NCBI RefSeq assembly: GCF_002407065.1
Contig: NZ_CP023564.1
Coordinates: 744,001-808,000, forward strand
DNA from: Brachybacterium ginsengisoli
GTDB taxonomy: Bacteria > Actinomycetota > Actinomycetes > Actinomycetales > Dermabacteraceae
Direction of reading: 5' to 3'
DNA length: 64,000 nucleotides
A program made the translations under genes and the position numbers. Position 1 is the stretch's first letter. Each line of letters starts with the position of its first letter. Below the pieces are notes generated by a model that saw only the letters and a program-made list of their open reading frames with translations, was not told the origin of the DNA and made no database searches. Below, piece after piece: positions 38,231 to 46,747 of this stretch.

Positions 38231-38938
38231 TCATTGCCGCACGACGATGTTCTCCGAGTCGATGAACCGCCCCACGGGGGAGGACATCGTGTTGATGACC
38301 TGGGCGACGTGCCCGGGCTGCATGATGGTGCTGGGGTCCTCGTCCGGCGCGAGCGTCTTGCGCAGCGCGGTCGCGGTGCGACCGGGGGAGAGGCACACCA
38401 CGCGGGTGCCGTAGATGGCGAGCTCCTCGCGCATCACCTGGCTCATGTTGATCACCGCCGCCTTGGAGGCGGAGTAGGTCAGCCAGCCCGAGCGGCCGTT
38501 GATGCCGGCCGTGGAGGCGATGTTCACGATGAGATCGAAGCGGTTGCCCAGGTTCAGCAGCGACTGGACGATCGTGAACGGGCCGTAGAGGTTGACGTTG
38601 ATCGTCTTCTCGAAGTCGGCCATGTCGACCTGCTGGAGCGGCACCGGGTTGGTGTACCCGGCGTTGTTGACCAGGATGTCGATGTTCCCGACCTGCTCGT
38701 GGGCCTCGGTGACGGCCTGCTTGAGCGCATCGCGATCGCCGACGTCGACCGTCATGGGCACGATCCGGCGCCCGATGGGCAGCTCCTTCTCGAGCTCGGC
38801 GACGTTCGCGTCGAAGTCCTCGGAGGCGCGGGCGAACATCACCACGGTGGTGACGTCGTCGTTGTTGAGGATGAAGCGTCGGGTGGTCTCGAGGCCGATG
38901 CCGCGGGATGCTCCGGTGACGAGGGCGGTCTTACTCAT
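38231..38938 (-). CDS. SDR reductase, probable ribulose-5-phosphate to ribitol-5-phosphate reductase
   Basis: A 235-residue short-chain dehydrogenase. NAD(P)-binding TGASRGIG (8-15), NNAG (91-94), catalytic Ser142 in NIASTAG and Tyr155/Lys159 in YSASK. It overlaps the TarI-like cytidylyltransferase gene by 8 bp. In Haemophilus Bcs1/Acs1 the same two activities are fused: an IspD-like CDP-ribitol synthase plus an SDR domain that reduces ribulose 5-phosphate. By that analogy this gene would replace the zinc alcohol-dehydrogenase TarJ. The SDR family call is firm; the substrate is inferred from context only. Confidence 0.8.
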   Translation of the reverse strand: MSKTALVTGASRGIGLETTRRFILNNDDVTTVVMFARASEDFDANVAELEKELPIGRRIVPMTVDVGDRDALKQAVTEAHEQVGNIDILVNNAGYTNPVPLQQVDMADFEKTINVNLYGPFTIVQSLLNLGNRFDLIVNIASTAGINGRSGWLTYSASKAAVINMSQVMREELAIYGTRVVCLSPGRTATALRKTLAPDEDPSTIMQPGHVAQVINTMSSPVGRFIDSENIVVRQ

Positions 38939-39617
38939 CGTCGTCCTCCTCGGGCCGCAGCAGGAAGCCGGCCATCTTCAGATCGGTCTTGGTGGTCACC
39001 TTGAGGTTCTCGTCGGAGCCCTCGATGAAATGGACCGGGTGGCCGAAGTCCGCGACCAGGGTCGCGTCCTCCGTGAACTCGATCCCCTGCTCGACGGCAC
39101 GGGAGTGCGCGTCCTGGAGGTCCGCCTTCGCGAACTTCTGGGGCAGCTGCACGTTGCGCAGCCGCGAGCGGTCCAGCGATCCCGTGACCGCGGAGGTCTC
39201 CGGGTCGACCGGGGCCACCGTGAAGGAGATCTCGGACATCAGCGAGACGTTGCGGTGCTCGGAGTCGATCAGCCGCTGGAAATCGCTGCTGCGCACGAGC
39301 GGCCTGGCGGACTCGTGGATGATCACGTCATCGTTGGTGCAGTGCTCCACCATCGCGGCGACCGAGGAGTGCCGGGATGCTCCGGCCTCCACGAGGGTGA
39401 CCGGGGTCGAGATCGCGTAGGCCTTGAGGATCGCCTCGACGTCCTCCCGCCACTGCGGCGGGTAGTTCAGGACGATCTGGGAGATCTGCTCGACCCGGTC
39501 GGCGGTGACCAGGGTGTAGACCAGGATCGGGATCCCTCGGAGCTTGAGCAGCTGCTTGGGTGAATCGGCGCCGGTACGGCTGCCTATTCCTCCGTTGAGG
39601 AGGATCAATGAGTACAT
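38931..39617 (-). CDS. tarI: TarI-like D-ribitol-5-phosphate cytidylyltransferase (IspD superfamily)
   Basis: A 228-residue nucleotidyltransferase that makes CDP-ribitol from CTP and ribitol 5-phosphate. The CTP-binding loop LLNGGIGSRTGADSPKQLLKLRG is at 5-27. HESARPLVRS corresponds to the IspD/TarI HDxxRP motif with Glu in place of Asp, and the C-terminal ENLKVTTKTDLKMAGFLL is the family NIKIT-xxDL motif. Isoprenoid IspD would be less likely inside a wall polymer cluster and next to an SDR reductase. ATG 39617 with AAGGG 11 nt upstream. A minus-strand TACAGT at 39724-39729 is a candidate -10. If correct, the wall polymer contains ribitol phosphate. Confidence 0.82.
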   Translation of the reverse strand: MYSLILLNGGIGSRTGADSPKQLLKLRGIPILVYTLVTADRVEQISQIVLNYPPQWREDVEAILKAYAISTPVTLVEAGASRHSSVAAMVEHCTNDDVIIHESARPLVRSSDFQRLIDSEHRNVSLMSEISFTVAPVDPETSAVTGSLDRSRLRNVQLPQKFAKADLQDAHSRAVEQGIEFTEDATLVADFGHPVHFIEGSDENLKVTTKTDLKMAGFLLRPEEDDDE

Positions 39618-39782
39618 GGGGAATGCCCTTCATGCCGGTCGGCGGGCCCTCCAGGACGAGTCCCGGAGAGGATCCGCATCCGTCGGATTCCACGCGACGT
39701 CATCGGGACGCCACGTTCCGTTCACTGTACAAGTCGCGGCGGCGCGGCCTGGGCGGCTCGCGGAGGTTCGAGGTGAAGTGCT

Positions 39783-41033
39783 TCACCACGAGTCGGATCC
39801 GGCGGGGCGCTCCTGCTCCTGGATCCGGGCCCAGAGCTCGTCGCGGCGGGCCGACAGACGCCGGCAGGCCTCGAGGAATCGGGCGAGGGACGCGCCGGGG
39901 GTGACATCGCCGAGGTAGTACTCGATCATCTCCCGCCGCTCCTCCCGCAGCAGGTCGTGCTCGATCAGCTCGCGCGCGAGAGAGCCGGCGGTCGCGGCCT
40001 CCGAGGCCGCCAGCCGCGGGGACATGCCCAGCAGCGCCGTCGCGGCATCGCGGGCGTGCGGATCCGCAGGCCGGGTGATGAGCAGCGGCTTGCCCGAGGG
40101 CAGCCAGTCGCCCATGACCGCCGAGACGTCGCAGAGGATGAGGTCGGAGTCGATGACGTCCTGCTGCAGCGAGCGATCGGTGCTGACCCGGTTCCCCGAG
40201 GCCTCCACCAGCTCGCGCAGCTCCCGGTCCGTCTCCCCGTAGTCCCCGACCCGCACCCCGGTCAGGGGATGGGGGCGGTAGATGACGCCGAGGCCCGCGT
40301 CCAGCAGCGACTGCACGGCTGCGAGGCCGTGGGTGCGCAGCGAGCTGTACGCCGCGGAGGACTGCCCGCCCTCCCAGGTCGGCGCGTACAGGACGGTGCG
40401 GTGGTCGTCGGCGCGGACCGTCACCGCGACCTGGTCGGTGTCCAGGGAGGGGCGGCCCACGGGGATGCAGCGGGCCGGGGCGTCGAACAGCGTCGTGTAC
40501 CGCTCGAGCCGGTCGATCGCGGCCTGCCCGGCCACGAAGGAGTAGTCGTAGGCCTTGATCTGGTTGGAGACCGAGACCACCTTGTCCGAGTCGCCGTGCA
40601 GCAGCGAGACGTGGATCGCCGAGCGCGAGCGCAGCGCCGCGGTGTTCAACGGGTTGTAGTTCACGTAGAGCACGAGCTTCGTCCCGCTGCGCAGGATGAT
40701 CGCGTCGAGGGTGGCGTCCAGCGCGATGGTGACCACGGGCAGGTCCGTCTCCGCGCGCAGCGCCGCGGCGGTGCGGGAGTCCATGCACACGATGGTCACG
40801 CCCTGGGCGCGGTGCAGCTCCTGCAGCGGCCCGTACCAGCTGCGCAGCTGGTAGAGGCTGTCCTGGGTGTCCGGGAAGTACACCACCACGTCGCCCTCGA
40901 GGGAGGAGCTCGCCAGCGCGGCGTCGTCCCCGAGTCCGTCGGGCATCCCGCCGGGCAGCAGGCCGAAACGGCGCAGCAGGCGGCCGCCGGAGCTGCGCAC
41001 CCGGCGCTTGAGGGCGTTCCCACGAGCGGCCAT
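39783..41033 (-). CDS. CDP-glycerol/CDP-ribitol phosphotransferase (TagF/TarL class), soluble type, paralogue C
   Basis: A 416-residue third paralogue lacking the N-terminal membrane helices of A and B and starting with a basic segment (RGNALKRRVRSSGGRLLRRF) that could contact the membrane. GT-B motifs: SAIHVSLLHGDSDK, FVAGQAAIDRLE, VGRPSLDTD, VLYAPTWEGGQ, GVIYRPHPLTG, DLILCDVSAVMGDWLPSGKP. ATG 41033 with AAGGAG 7 nt upstream. It follows the galactofuranosyltransferase-like gene by 2 bp, so the two are co-transcribed. It may act as a primase (TagB/TarK-like role) or as a second polymerase. The longer frame to 42065 is the antisense or alternate frame of the neighbour. Confidence 0.83.
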   Translation of the reverse strand: MAARGNALKRRVRSSGGRLLRRFGLLPGGMPDGLGDDAALASSSLEGDVVVYFPDTQDSLYQLRSWYGPLQELHRAQGVTIVCMDSRTAAALRAETDLPVVTIALDATLDAIILRSGTKLVLYVNYNPLNTAALRSRSAIHVSLLHGDSDKVVSVSNQIKAYDYSFVAGQAAIDRLERYTTLFDAPARCIPVGRPSLDTDQVAVTVRADDHRTVLYAPTWEGGQSSAAYSSLRTHGLAAVQSLLDAGLGVIYRPHPLTGVRVGDYGETDRELRELVEASGNRVSTDRSLQQDVIDSDLILCDVSAVMGDWLPSGKPLLITRPADPHARDAATALLGMSPRLAASEAATAGSLARELIEHDLLREERREMIEYYLGDVTPGASLARFLEACRRLSARRDELWARIQEQERPAGSDSW

Positions 41034-41035
41034 GG

Positions 41036-42901
41036 TCAGCTCCTTCCGTGGGAGTCGTCGGGGCGGGAGTCGTCGGGGCGGGAGCTGTCGGCTCCGCGGG
41101 GATCGGCCGCGCGTCGCGACCTCGCGGCACCCCGGGGGTCGAACCGTCCGGTCGCGTCCTCCGCGCCGGCGAACAGCGCGGCCCAGGAGCTCCGGGTGGT
41201 GTGCTCGGGCAGGGCGCGGTGATAGCTCGCCTGCAGCTCGGGCCAGCGCCGTGCCAGGTCCAGATGCGAGCGCACCGTGCGGGACAGGGCGCGGCGCATG
41301 GCGGAGCCGTGCACCGCGAAGGCCACCTCGACCTGCCCGTCGGCATCGGTGACCAGCAGGCCGTCGCCGCCGAGCGTGGTGCGCCAGTGCACCTCGTCCG
41401 CGGGGACCTCGAGCACCATCCGGGGCGGGGCGTCCGGGAGCAGCACGCGGAGCAGGGCCCGGCGCAGCGCCGTCGGGAGCGGGAGCGGCGAGGCGTGGGT
41501 GGGGCGCAGGTCGGTGTCGATGTCGTTCTGCTCGTGCCAGTGGTCCACGATCTCCGCGCCGTCGGTGCGGGCCCGGGCGCCCTCCAGATCGTCGCCCAGC
41601 CAGCTCTCGGGGCCGCTGCGCACCGCGTCGATGCCGTTCTCCCACAGCTCGGCGGTGAGCAGGTGCCCGGCCAGGACGTGCTTGGTCTGGTGCAGCAGGG
41701 AGGAGGCGATCACGCCCCGCCCGGCGCCGTAGGCCGCGGCGATCGCCAGGCGGTTTCGATGCAGGATGCGCGCCGTCCAGGTCATCTGGGTGCGGTACGC
41801 GGACCACGGCGGATGGTGGACCGCCGTGCCGGGCAGCACCACGTGGACGTAGCCGCGAGCGGTCGCGCGCAGCCCGTACTCCGCGTCGTCCCACTTCAGG
41901 AACAGAGGCACCGGGAGCCCGAGGTCGTCGGCCGTCCCCGGGGGGAAGAGCGTGCCCCACCAGCCGGTGTAGTTCGCCTCCTCGTGCGCGGCGAGGAAGG
42001 TCCACTCCTCCGGGGTGGTGCCCGCCAGCTCGATCGTGCCGTGCATCCGGTCGGCGGGCCGCCACTGGAACGCCCTCGCGTCCACCTTCTCGGAGTGGGC
42101 GATCAGCTCGGTGGGGTGCTGCGCCGAGAACAGCGGGGTGCCCACGATGGTCGGCACGACGGCGAGCGCCTGATAGGTGAGCATCCGGCGCAGCGACTCC
42201 TCGGAGAGGACGGCGTCGTCGTCGGAGAACAGCACGGCCGTGCTCGGATCGGCCTCGAGCATCCCGCGGGCGTACCCGCCGGATCCGCCGAGATTGGGCT
42301 GGGTCACCAGGCGCAGGCCCGGCTCGGCGGCCTGCAGCTGTGCGAAGGTGCGGTGCTCGGCCAGCGTCCCGCCCTGATCGACCACGACCACGGTGGTGAC
42401 GGCATCCATGGCCAGGAAGCGCCGGACCTGCGCCAGGGCGTCGGCCTCCCGGCGATAGGTGGGGACCACCACGGTCACCGGCGGGAGCTCGAGGGGCTCG
42501 GAGAGGGTCCAGGTCACCTCGCTCGCCTCGCCCTCGACCCAGAACCAGTCCTCGTCGTGCTCGGCCAGGGAGAGCTCGCGGCGGCCGTCGACCAGCGGGC
42601 CCAGGCGTCGCACATGCCCGTCGTGGGCGCCCAGCAGCGAGGCGGGACCGCCCTCGACGGTGACGAGGATGGTGCGCGCGCCGAGGATCTTCCGCCAGGT
42701 CGCGGCCGGGAAGGCCTGTCCCCAGAGCAGGGGTGGGGAGTCGGGGTCGGTGCGCTGCAGGATGGTGGAGGGGGGACCAGCGGCGATGCGGCGCGCTGCG
42801 GCGCCGTCGGGCGGGAGGGCGCCCTCGGGGGCGCCGTCGCCGTCGACGGTGGCGGCGTCGCGCTCATCCGGCGCACCGGATCCGCTCAGCTCGTCCTGCA
42901 T
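41036..42901 (-). CDS. GlfT2-like galactofuranosyltransferase (GT2/GT78-type)
   Basis: A 621-residue glycosyltransferase. A beta-rich N-terminal region (to about 135) precedes the GT-A domain: VTVVVPTYRREADALAQVRRF, VVVVDQGGT, NLGGSGGYARGM, LFSDDDA (225-230, the metal-binding DDD). FLKWDDAEYGLRA (334-346) and AVHHPPWS (360-367) give the catalytic Asp and the metal-ligand His known from mycobacterial GlfT2. A helical C-terminal domain and an Asp/Ser/Arg tail follow. UDP-galactofuranose donor use is inferred from these motifs. ATG 42901 is preceded by AGGAG 8 nt upstream; ATG 42919 is a weaker alternative. Divergent from jetC. It would add Galf residues to the linkage unit or polymer backbone. 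Confidence 0.83.
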   Translation of the reverse strand: MQDELSGSGAPDERDAATVDGDGAPEGALPPDGAAARRIAAGPPSTILQRTDPDSPPLLWGQAFPAATWRKILGARTILVTVEGGPASLLGAHDGHVRRLGPLVDGRRELSLAEHDEDWFWVEGEASEVTWTLSEPLELPPVTVVVPTYRREADALAQVRRFLAMDAVTTVVVVDQGGTLAEHRTFAQLQAAEPGLRLVTQPNLGGSGGYARGMLEADPSTAVLFSDDDAVLSEESLRRMLTYQALAVVPTIVGTPLFSAQHPTELIAHSEKVDARAFQWRPADRMHGTIELAGTTPEEWTFLAAHEEANYTGWWGTLFPPGTADDLGLPVPLFLKWDDAEYGLRATARGYVHVVLPGTAVHHPPWSAYRTQMTWTARILHRNRLAIAAAYGAGRGVIASSLLHQTKHVLAGHLLTAELWENGIDAVRSGPESWLGDDLEGARARTDGAEIVDHWHEQNDIDTDLRPTHASPLPLPTALRRALLRVLLPDAPPRMVLEVPADEVHWRTTLGGDGLLVTDADGQVEVAFAVHGSAMRRALSRTVRSHLDLARRWPELQASYHRALPEHTTRSSWAALFAGAEDATGRFDPRGAARSRRAADPRGADSSRPDDSRPDDSHGRS

Positions 42902-43155
42902 CCGCTCTCCTGACGACATCGGAAGCGTCCTGGACCTGGTCACCGCGCCTCGTCGGGAGGGCGGGCGCTCGTACCACGGGCCGATCGCTCCGGGCGTGGG
43001 ACCCACGACAGCGTCGCGACTATAGCAAGGTGAACGGCGCATGAACGGGCGACGTGGCCGGTGCCTCCATGACTCCCGTCGCACCGCAGAACCGGGGGCG
43101 GAACCGGGCTCGGCGCCGCCGCGGCGGATGCGCCCTTCCCGACGGGCGATCCCGG

Positions 43156-43161
43156 TACCCT
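43156..43161 (+). promoter_or_regulatory. Leaderless -10 box of jetC
   Basis: TACCCT ends 6 nt before GTG 43168. No ribosome-binding site is present at that start. Same architecture as jetA and jetB. Confidence 0.5.
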
Positions 43162-43167
43162 TCAGGG

Positions 43168-46100
43168 GTGGATTCCGCAGCCGACACCCTCGATCTCCCC
43201 GGCATGGCCGAGACCGACGCCCCCGCACTCCCGGGCGAGCGCGACCCCGACCATCCCCATCCCGGGCAGTGGCGCCTGGTCGCCGTGCAGGTCTCGAACT
43301 GGGGGACCTTCCACGGCACCCATGATCTCGCGATCTCCGCGAAGGGGTACTTCCTCACCGGCGGTCCCGGCACGGGCAAGTCCACCCTGCTCGACGCGAT
43401 CAGCGCACTGCTGACCCCGCCTCGCACCCTGCAGTTCAACGCCGCGGCCTCCGACGCCGGCCCGCAGCGGTCCAAGTACCGCCGCACCGTGGCCAGCTAC
43501 GTCCGCGGCGCCTGGGCGATGCACTACGACCAGGCCACCGGCGAGTTCAGCCAGGAGGTGCTGCGGGAGAAGACCACCCTGTCCGTGCTCACCCTGCGCT
43601 ACAGCGACGGCCAGGGAGGCACGGTGCAGCTCTCGCGGCTGCTCCTGCTGCACGCCGGCCACTCCGCGGATTCGGATGTCAAGAGCCTGTACGTCATCGC
43701 CCGGACCCCGCTGGACGTCACCGACCTGCGCCAGTTCGTCTCCACCCAGATCGAGGGCAAGGCGCTCGAGGCCGCCCATCCGGGCACCCAGACCTTCCGT
43801 CAGTTCCGCGAGTACCGGGCGGCGTTCAGCCAGCTGCTGGGGATCCCGGACGAGAAGGCGCTGGGCCTGCTGCACAAGATCCAGTCCGCCAAGGAGCTCG
43901 GCGACGTCAACGCGCTGCTGCGCGACTACATGCTCGACGCCCCTCGCACCTTCGACCTCGCCGATCAGGCGCTGGCGAACTTCCAGAACCTCTCCGAGGT
44001 GTACGAGGCGCTGGTGACCGCGCGCGAGCAGCGGGAGCTGCTGCGCGGGCTGCGCGGATCCCATGAGGACTGGTCCTCGATGCGCGAGCGCGGGGGCGCG
44101 CTCGTGGATCGTCGGGCCGACATCGACGTCTTCGCCGCCCAGCACCTGGTGCGCCTGCTGGGGGAGGAGACCGGCCGCCTCCAGCTGGAGCGCGACAGCC
44201 TCACCGCGCAGCAGCGGCGCCTGACCCAGGACGTCGCCGAGGCCCGCTCCGATCTCGCCCAGCTCAAGGAGCAGCGCAAGCGCGCCGGCGGCGGGGAGAT
44301 CGACGACTGGAAGCAGCAGATCGCCGGCCTCGAGGTGGAGCGCGAGCGCCGTCGCGAGCGCGGCACGGAGTTCGCCGCCCAGCTGGCCACCGTCGAGCTG
44401 CGCACCCCGGCGGGGGAGGACATGTTCATCGCGCTGCAGCGCGAGGTCGCGTCCCTGCGCGAGGCGCTGGACGCCGAGGAGAAGGGCGCGGACTCCGCGC
44501 GCTGGGAGGCCGAGGCGACGGTCCGGGAGCTGGGGGCTGAGCTCGCCCGCACCCGCGAGGAGCTGGCCTCCCTCACCCGGCGCGCCTCGAACCTGCACTC
44601 CGAGGACGTGGCCCTGCGCGATCACATCGCCTCCGAGGTGGGGATCGCCCCCACCGAGCTGCCCTTCGCGGCCGAGCTGCTGCAGGTGCGCACCGGCGAG
44701 GAGGAGTGGACGGCCGCCGCGGAGCAGGCCCTGCGCGGGCTCGCCCGCTCGATCCTGGTCCCGGACCGGGTCTACCGCGAGGTGGCCGCGGTCATCGACC
44801 GCACCAAGCTGCGTCGGCGCATCTCCTACAACCGGGTCAACACCGATCTGCGGCGGCCCGCCAAGAACATCGACCAGCGCTCCCTGGCCGCGAAGCTCGA
44901 CGTCAAGGACGGCGAGTTCCATGTCTGGCTGTCCCACGAGATCGCCGCCCGCATGGACTACACCTGCGCGGAGAGCCTCGAGGAGTTCACCCGTCTGAAC
45001 CGTGCCGTGCTGCGCTCGGGGCAGATCAAGCACTCCGCCACCCGGCACGAGAAGAACGCCGACCGGCAGATCAACGACCGCTCGCAGTGGGTGTTGGGCT
45101 TCGACAACCGCGCCAAGCGCGCGGTCTTCGAATCCGAGCGCACCCGCGCCGAGCAGGCGCTGTTCGAGGCGCAGGCCCGGCGCAAGGACGTCGAGTCGGA
45201 GCGGGAGCGGCGCAGCGAGCGCCTCTACGCGCTGCAGATGATCAGCGCCGTGGAGTGGGACGACATCGACGCCGCCTCCGTGGCCCGGCGCGTGGCGAAC
45301 CTGCGGGACATGGTGCGCGCCGCGGAGGACGGCTCCGCCGCCCTCACCGAGCTCGCCCGCCAGATCGACGAGGTCGAGCAGTCCATCGCCGACAGCGACG
45401 AGGAGCTGCTGGACGTGGTGCGCAGCGCGGGCAAGCTCGGCGAGCAGGCCGAGCGGGCCGAGGAGCGTCTGGTCGAGGCCCGTGAGCGGATCGCGGAGTC
45501 CACGCTGGATCCCGAGGTCGAGAAGGAGCTCGCCGAGCGCTTCGCCGCGATCGCGCCCACCCTGGTGCTGTCCACCATCGACCAGGTCACCAAGGACGCC
45601 TCGGCGACCCTGGACGCGGAGCTGATGGACCTCACCCGGCGCACCTCCCGCGCCGAGGAGGACATGCGCACCGCGATGCGGGAGTTCTCCCGGCGCTGGC
45701 CCGCCCAGGCAGGGGACACGGCGCCCACTCTCGAGGGGGTGGACGACTACCTCGCGATCCTGCAGCGGATCGAGGAGGAGAAGCTGCCCGAGGTCGAGGA
45801 CCGCTTCTTCGACTTCTTCACCGGGAACACCCTCGGCGACGTGCAGGCGCTGGCCACGGCCATCGCCCGGGAGCCCGCGGAGATCCGCAAGCGCCTGCAG
45901 CGGATCAACTCGCTGCTCGCACAGGTGGAGTTCCACTCCGGGCGGTTCCTCCAGCTGTCGATGCGGCCGGTTCACCTGGCCGCGCTGGATGAGTTCAAGC
46001 GCGCGCTCGAGGAGGCGGTGGCGGACACCGCGCTGAACGACATCTCCCGCGACCGCGACCTCGCCGAGGAGCGCTTCCTCTCGCTGCGCCATCTGATGGA

Positions 46101-46563
46101 CATGATCGGCGCGGCCCGCACCCGGGACGACCAGGTCTCCCGGGTGATCCTGGATGTGCGTCGCCACGTGCACTTCCACGCCGAGGAGGTCGACGCCGAG
46201 GGCACCGTGGTCCATGCCCACGAGTCCGGCGGCCCGCTCTCGGGCGGTCAGAACGAGAGGCTGGCCACCTTCTGCCTCGCCGCCGCCCTGCGCTATCAGC
46301 TGGCCGGCACCGGCCAGGCCGTGCCGCGCTACGCCCCGATCATCATCGACGAGGCGTTCTCGAAGGGCGCGGGCAAGTTCATCACCGCGGCGATGGAGTC
46401 CTTCCGTCACTTCGGCTTCCAGGTCGTGCTCGCCAACCCTGGCAAGAACCCGCAGGCCCTGGCCCCGTTCATCGGCGGGGTGGGCGTCGTGTCGATCCGG
46501 CAGGACCGCTACTCCTCCGTGGCGCCGGTGCAGTTCGTGCCCGCCACCGACGACCGGGACTGA
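43168..46563 (+). CDS. jetC: JetC-like SMC/MukB-type ATPase subunit of a Wadjet/MksBEF complex
   Basis: A protein of about 1131 residues. N-terminal ATPase half: LVAVQVSNWGTFHGTHDLAISAKGYFLTGGPGTGKSTLLDAIS, with Walker A at 65-72. Long coiled coils occupy about 260-480 and 660-940. A hinge-like globular region lies around 480-660 (EEWTAAAEQALRGLARSILVPD, RRRISYNRVNTDLRR). The C-terminal half carries the signature GGPLSGGQNERL (SGGQ at about 1025-1028) and Walker B APIIIDEAFSK (about 1060), then the ANPGKNPQAL loop. Length and order match JetC/MksB of Wadjet type I. The ATPase drives loop extrusion on plasmid DNA in characterised systems. GTG 43168 is preferred to upstream frame extensions for its -10 box; ATG 43204 is an alternative. 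Confidence 0.87.
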   Translation: MDSAADTLDLPGMAETDAPALPGERDPDHPHPGQWRLVAVQVSNWGTFHGTHDLAISAKGYFLTGGPGTGKSTLLDAISALLTPPRTLQFNAAASDAGPQRSKYRRTVASYVRGAWAMHYDQATGEFSQEVLREKTTLSVLTLRYSDGQGGTVQLSRLLLLHAGHSADSDVKSLYVIARTPLDVTDLRQFVSTQIEGKALEAAHPGTQTFRQFREYRAAFSQLLGIPDEKALGLLHKIQSAKELGDVNALLRDYMLDAPRTFDLADQALANFQNLSEVYEALVTAREQRELLRGLRGSHEDWSSMRERGGALVDRRADIDVFAAQHLVRLLGEETGRLQLERDSLTAQQRRLTQDVAEARSDLAQLKEQRKRAGGGEIDDWKQQIAGLEVERERRRERGTEFAAQLATVELRTPAGEDMFIALQREVASLREALDAEEKGADSARWEAEATVRELGAELARTREELASLTRRASNLHSEDVALRDHIASEVGIAPTELPFAAELLQVRTGEEEWTAAAEQALRGLARSILVPDRVYREVAAVIDRTKLRRRISYNRVNTDLRRPAKNIDQRSLAAKLDVKDGEFHVWLSHEIAARMDYTCAESLEEFTRLNRAVLRSGQIKHSATRHEKNADRQINDRSQWVLGFDNRAKRAVFESERTRAEQALFEAQARRKDVESERERRSERLYALQMISAVEWDDIDAASVARRVANLRDMVRAAEDGSAALTELARQIDEVEQSIADSDEELLDVVRSAGKLGEQAERAEERLVEARERIAESTLDPEVEKELAERFAAIAPTLVLSTIDQVTKDASATLDAELMDLTRRTSRAEEDMRTAMREFSRRWPAQAGDTAPTLEGVDDYLAILQRIEEEKLPEVEDRFFDFFTGNTLGDVQALATAIAREPAEIRKRLQRINSLLAQVEFHSGRFLQLSMRPVHLAALDEFKRALEEAVADTALNDISRDRDLAEERFLSLRHLMDMIGAARTRDDQVSRVILDVRRHVHFHAEEVDAEGTVVHAHESGGPLSGGQNERLATFCLAAALRYQLAGTGQAVPRYAPIIIDEAFSKGAGKFITAAMESFRHFGFQVVLANPGKNPQALAPFIGGVGVVSIRQDRYSSVAPVQFVPATDDRD

Positions 46564-46581
46564 CCGACGGACCGGGCCGGT

Positions 46582-46644
46582 CCGGGAGGCGACGCCGCGT
46601 GACGCCTCCCGGCCCGCGGCCGATGGGGAGTTCTCCCCATCGGC
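46582..46644 (+). terminator. Two consecutive hairpins after jetC
   Basis: First hairpin 46582-46612 (ccgggaggcg and complement, 11-nt loop); second 46619-46644 (gccgatgggga and complement, loop gttc). They start 19 nt after the jetC stop, so they probably end the jetC transcript before the small gene at 46748. Confidence 0.6.
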
Positions 46645-46747
46645 AGCGGTCCCGGGAATGGGTACCCTGGTCGCCGACCGTTCCGGCCGGGCGGTGCAGC
46701 GTGGCGCTGCCGCCCCTGGGCGGCGCAGTGGTGGAAGGTGAACAGCG

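Noticed and set aside
38931..39617. IspD of isoprenoid synthesis
   Set aside because: Location in a wall polymer cluster, overlap with an SDR gene, and a TarI-like C-terminus favour CDP-ribitol synthesis.
43162..46410. A 1082-residue minus-strand frame opposite jetC
   Set aside because: Composition is antisense-like and it has no motifs, while jetC has Walker A, signature and Walker B in order.
13794..46563. A classic intact Wadjet defence island
   Set aside because: Genes are far apart, jetD is missing, and neighbours are metabolic or envelope genes with no other defence or mobile genes. I report it as a dispersed system instead.
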